This document shows, in pieces, positions 61,518 to 64,000 of a stretch of 64,000 bases of DNA (its first letter is position 1; each line of letters begins with the position of its first letter). A program made the position numbers and the translations under genes. The DNA comes from Typha latifolia (lineage: Eukaryota; Streptophyta; Magnoliopsida; Poales; Typhaceae): assembly GCA_019914945.1 (NCBI GenBank), contig CM034110.1, forward strand, positions 5,845,808-5,909,807, given 5' to 3'. A model generated the notes under the pieces. It saw only the letters and a list, made by a program, of their open reading frames with translations. It did not search any database and had not been told where the DNA came from.

Positions 61518-63615
61518 ATGCTCAATTGATAGCTTATTGCATCACCCTAATTATCCTTGTAATGATGGCTCATTTCAGCCTCTCAACATGATATGCTTGT
61601 AAAATGGTCAATATTATGGTTGAATTTTACAATCAACATAATTAGTTCTGTTGGCCAAGTCTAGGAGCCCAATGGATAAAATATTTTGTTAATTGATTGT
61701 TGCAGAATTTACTAACATGATATATAGATATATTCTACTGATTATGAACAGTGTATAATTTTCACATATGATATGAGTAATTGCACGTGCATCCTAAGTT
61801 TATCAGCTTGAAGAAATTATCTTCTAGAATTGAGAACATATATGAAAATGAATACTCGAGACACATAAGAAATTGTATTATAATTATGCACTACAAAAAT
61901 AATGACAAGATGCTAGTCCCAAATTTTAAACAGCATTCATCACTATGAAATTGGTACTTAAGGATTATCCGTAGCTGTAGACCTTAGACAGTATAGAACG
62001 AGAAATGTAAGCCAACATAAAAATGAAATATTGACATTCAAAAAGAAGAAAAAGGGTCCCTCCTCTTTCTGTACCCTACATAAAGAACAAAATTGCAGCT
62101 TAGTTTCAATATTTGTCCTACTGAGATAATAATATGGATGGGATGCATATTGCAAAAGTTTTCCTCTTTTATATATGAAGTATCTGGAATATGTGCATCA
62201 TGAATATAAATGTTATCTTGTCTCATCAAGTGGAAATGTTGACTTGTCTCCTTTTCTGTAACAACCAGGCCTACAATAATTCTGTACAGAATTCCGCTTA
62301 AAGGAAAGAGAGAAAATGATTCTATAATTTCAACTACAGATCTCTTTCGGGTACACGGTATGAAGTTTTCAAATGCATTTGTCTCCTCAAGTTGTTCTGG
62401 AACTGAACTAGCATTCCACCTTGAAAGTCGATCATACTGATAAACAACAGTCCAATCTGCAGCTTGGCTTTGACCTTGAGAGATTATACCTGCAGATTAT
62501 CTGAGTTCTATTTTGGACAGAGTGGGTCTGGAGATATGATATTTTTGCTGATTTAGCATCCTAGTTGTTCGCCAGATGTACTCGGTCATTCTGAACTATC
62601 AACTTAGTTTTGGACTACCCAGTTGAATAGAGTTCAAAGAGATGTATGAGGTGCATTTGTTGGAAGGTGATTTTTGGTCGCACAACAACAGATTACTTTG
62701 ATCAAAATGTGGATTTCAACCATGGGCCCAGAACTATGCAGATTTTCTGCATAGATAGTTTATTACATGGTTCTTTATTTGTAATTGCTTATAAAAATGT
62801 TAGATAGTTTTGACTGGCCTAAGTCTGCACACTAATAAACAATGTAAGTAGGTGCCTTACATTGTTCTCCATGAGTTAATTTTTATAAGTAGGTGGCTTA
62901 TAGAAATGTTATTTACTCCATGAGTTAATTTTGGTTCACGTGAATGCCATGTAAGATAATATGTACATATCTCCAAGTTAGCAATTTTATTTGATATAAA
63001 TTAACTTTTATGTATGTAATTTTGGCTATGTATAGATAGGAAAAAATTACTAGTAAAGCAATCTTTTAATTAGCCGAGTACTAAAAACTACATATTAAGC
63101 TAGCGATTTTTATTGAACAAAAAATTGGTATGTCTTGAAAGCAATTCTCCTTGATGTATCTACATGGATTAAAAGTCATCTGTTCTGTTGAATAGATTTG
63201 TAATTCAAATATCTGGTATTATATTTGGTGGCACAAAATGACTTTAATGAGCCTGGGAAATGGGATTCCTCTATGCTTGGCTGAATAATCCCCAGTGCAT
63301 GGTTCAAGGAATCCAAAAGGCATTGCATTTTATAAGATTAAGCACCAAAACCTACATCGTATAAATTGCATAATCTATTTGGGATTGCAACGAGTATTTT
63401 TTATTTTATTTTTATAAGTTAGATTAAGAAGTTGTTAACTAAATCAATATTTCTAAAATCACATTGTACCTAAATTATATGTATATATGTATATATATAT
63501 ATTCTGATAATGTTTTTATTGAATTTTAACTCTCAAATTTGTGAGGAGAATTAAATCTATATTTTTCATTATGAGTTTAGTGGTAGTACTATTACCAACC
63601 ATTAAAGAGTGTTAG
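61518..63615. other. AT-rich non-coding DNA
   Basis: No gene or defined repeat is recognised on either strand. Confidence 0.6.
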
Positions 63616-63621
63616 TTTTGA

Positions 63622-63956
63622 AGTTTTCACCAAACTAGACCTCATTTTAAATTTTTTTTAATCGAAATAGACTATCACTCAAACTCATTATTAAATGAGA
63701 TTTAATTCACTTTAGCCCTAACAAAAATACTAAACTAATCAGTATTTTTAAAAACGCTAATTAGTTTAGCATTTTTATCATCTGTCAATTTTTTTCTTAA
63801 CAACTAAAAAATTAAGTTAAAAAAATTTTATATGTATAAAATACTAATCGCGTTTTAGGACTAAGTAAATTAAATTCTATTTGATAATAAATTTAAAAAA
63901 TAAGTATATATTTTGGTAAAAATAAATTGAAACCCAGCTAGTTTGTTCAAACACTC
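63622..63956. mobile_element. MITE of the family at 25092, third copy
   Basis: The left end is GAAGTTTTCACCAAACTAG and the right end, reverse complemented, GAGTGTTTGAACAAACTAG. It shares GCCCTAACAAAAATACTAAA and AAAAACGCTAAT with 25092-25507. The flanks do not show a clear target-site duplication. Confidence 0.7.
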
Positions 63957-64000
63957 GTTTGAGTTCCAATTCTCTCTCCATATATATATAATTATATATA

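Overview
The window is nuclear DNA from a flowering plant, most likely a monocot outside the well-known grass gene sets. Genes have GT-AG introns, the AT-rich intergenic DNA is full of small transposons, and several genes (NPL4-like, PPR, the small acidic gene) have very GC-rich 5' ends that fade downstream, as is typical of monocots. I cannot name the species.

Layout. 1-2253 is the 3' part of a DUF3444 protein gene whose start lies outside the window. 5058-13690 (+) is an eight-exon gene for a tandem-BRCT protein of the plant MDC1/PAXIP1-like type. 15475-18753 (-) is a four-exon gene for a single-CRM-domain RNA-binding protein with a mitochondrial-type presequence. 19.4-22.6 kb is transposon-rich. 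22903-23286 (+) is a small acidic single-exon gene. 23.3-31.3 kb holds no gene but contains a solo LTR with exact target-site duplication, MULE-like foldback elements, a LINE tail and AT minisatellites. 31463-34697 (+) is a secreted class III peroxidase gene. 35429-39861 (-) is an NPL4 homologue, a cofactor of the CDC48/p97 segregase. 42920-53354 (+) is a cyclin-L gene (splicing-linked, RS-rich) with an 8.4 kb intron that holds hAT transposon relics. 54131-56919 (+) is a P-class PPR gene. 58.3-58.8 kb is a decayed copy of the cyclin-L 3' end. 59.0-59.3 kb is an unidentified, probably transmembrane-encoding exon. 60.2-61.5 kb is a Tourist-like element with a minisatellite inside it.

The genes are ordinary nuclear housekeeping, organelle and stress genes with no operon-like relationship. 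The most useful observations are: two conserved genes (NPL4 and PPR) broken by what look like identical one-base losses in C-homopolymers, pointing to consensus errors in the assembly; full multi-exon models rebuilt by hand, including short terminal exons; the duplicated cyclin-L tail flanking the PPR gene; and a series of non-autonomous transposons with recognisable ends and target-site duplications. I found nothing that looks like a new defence or biosynthetic system.
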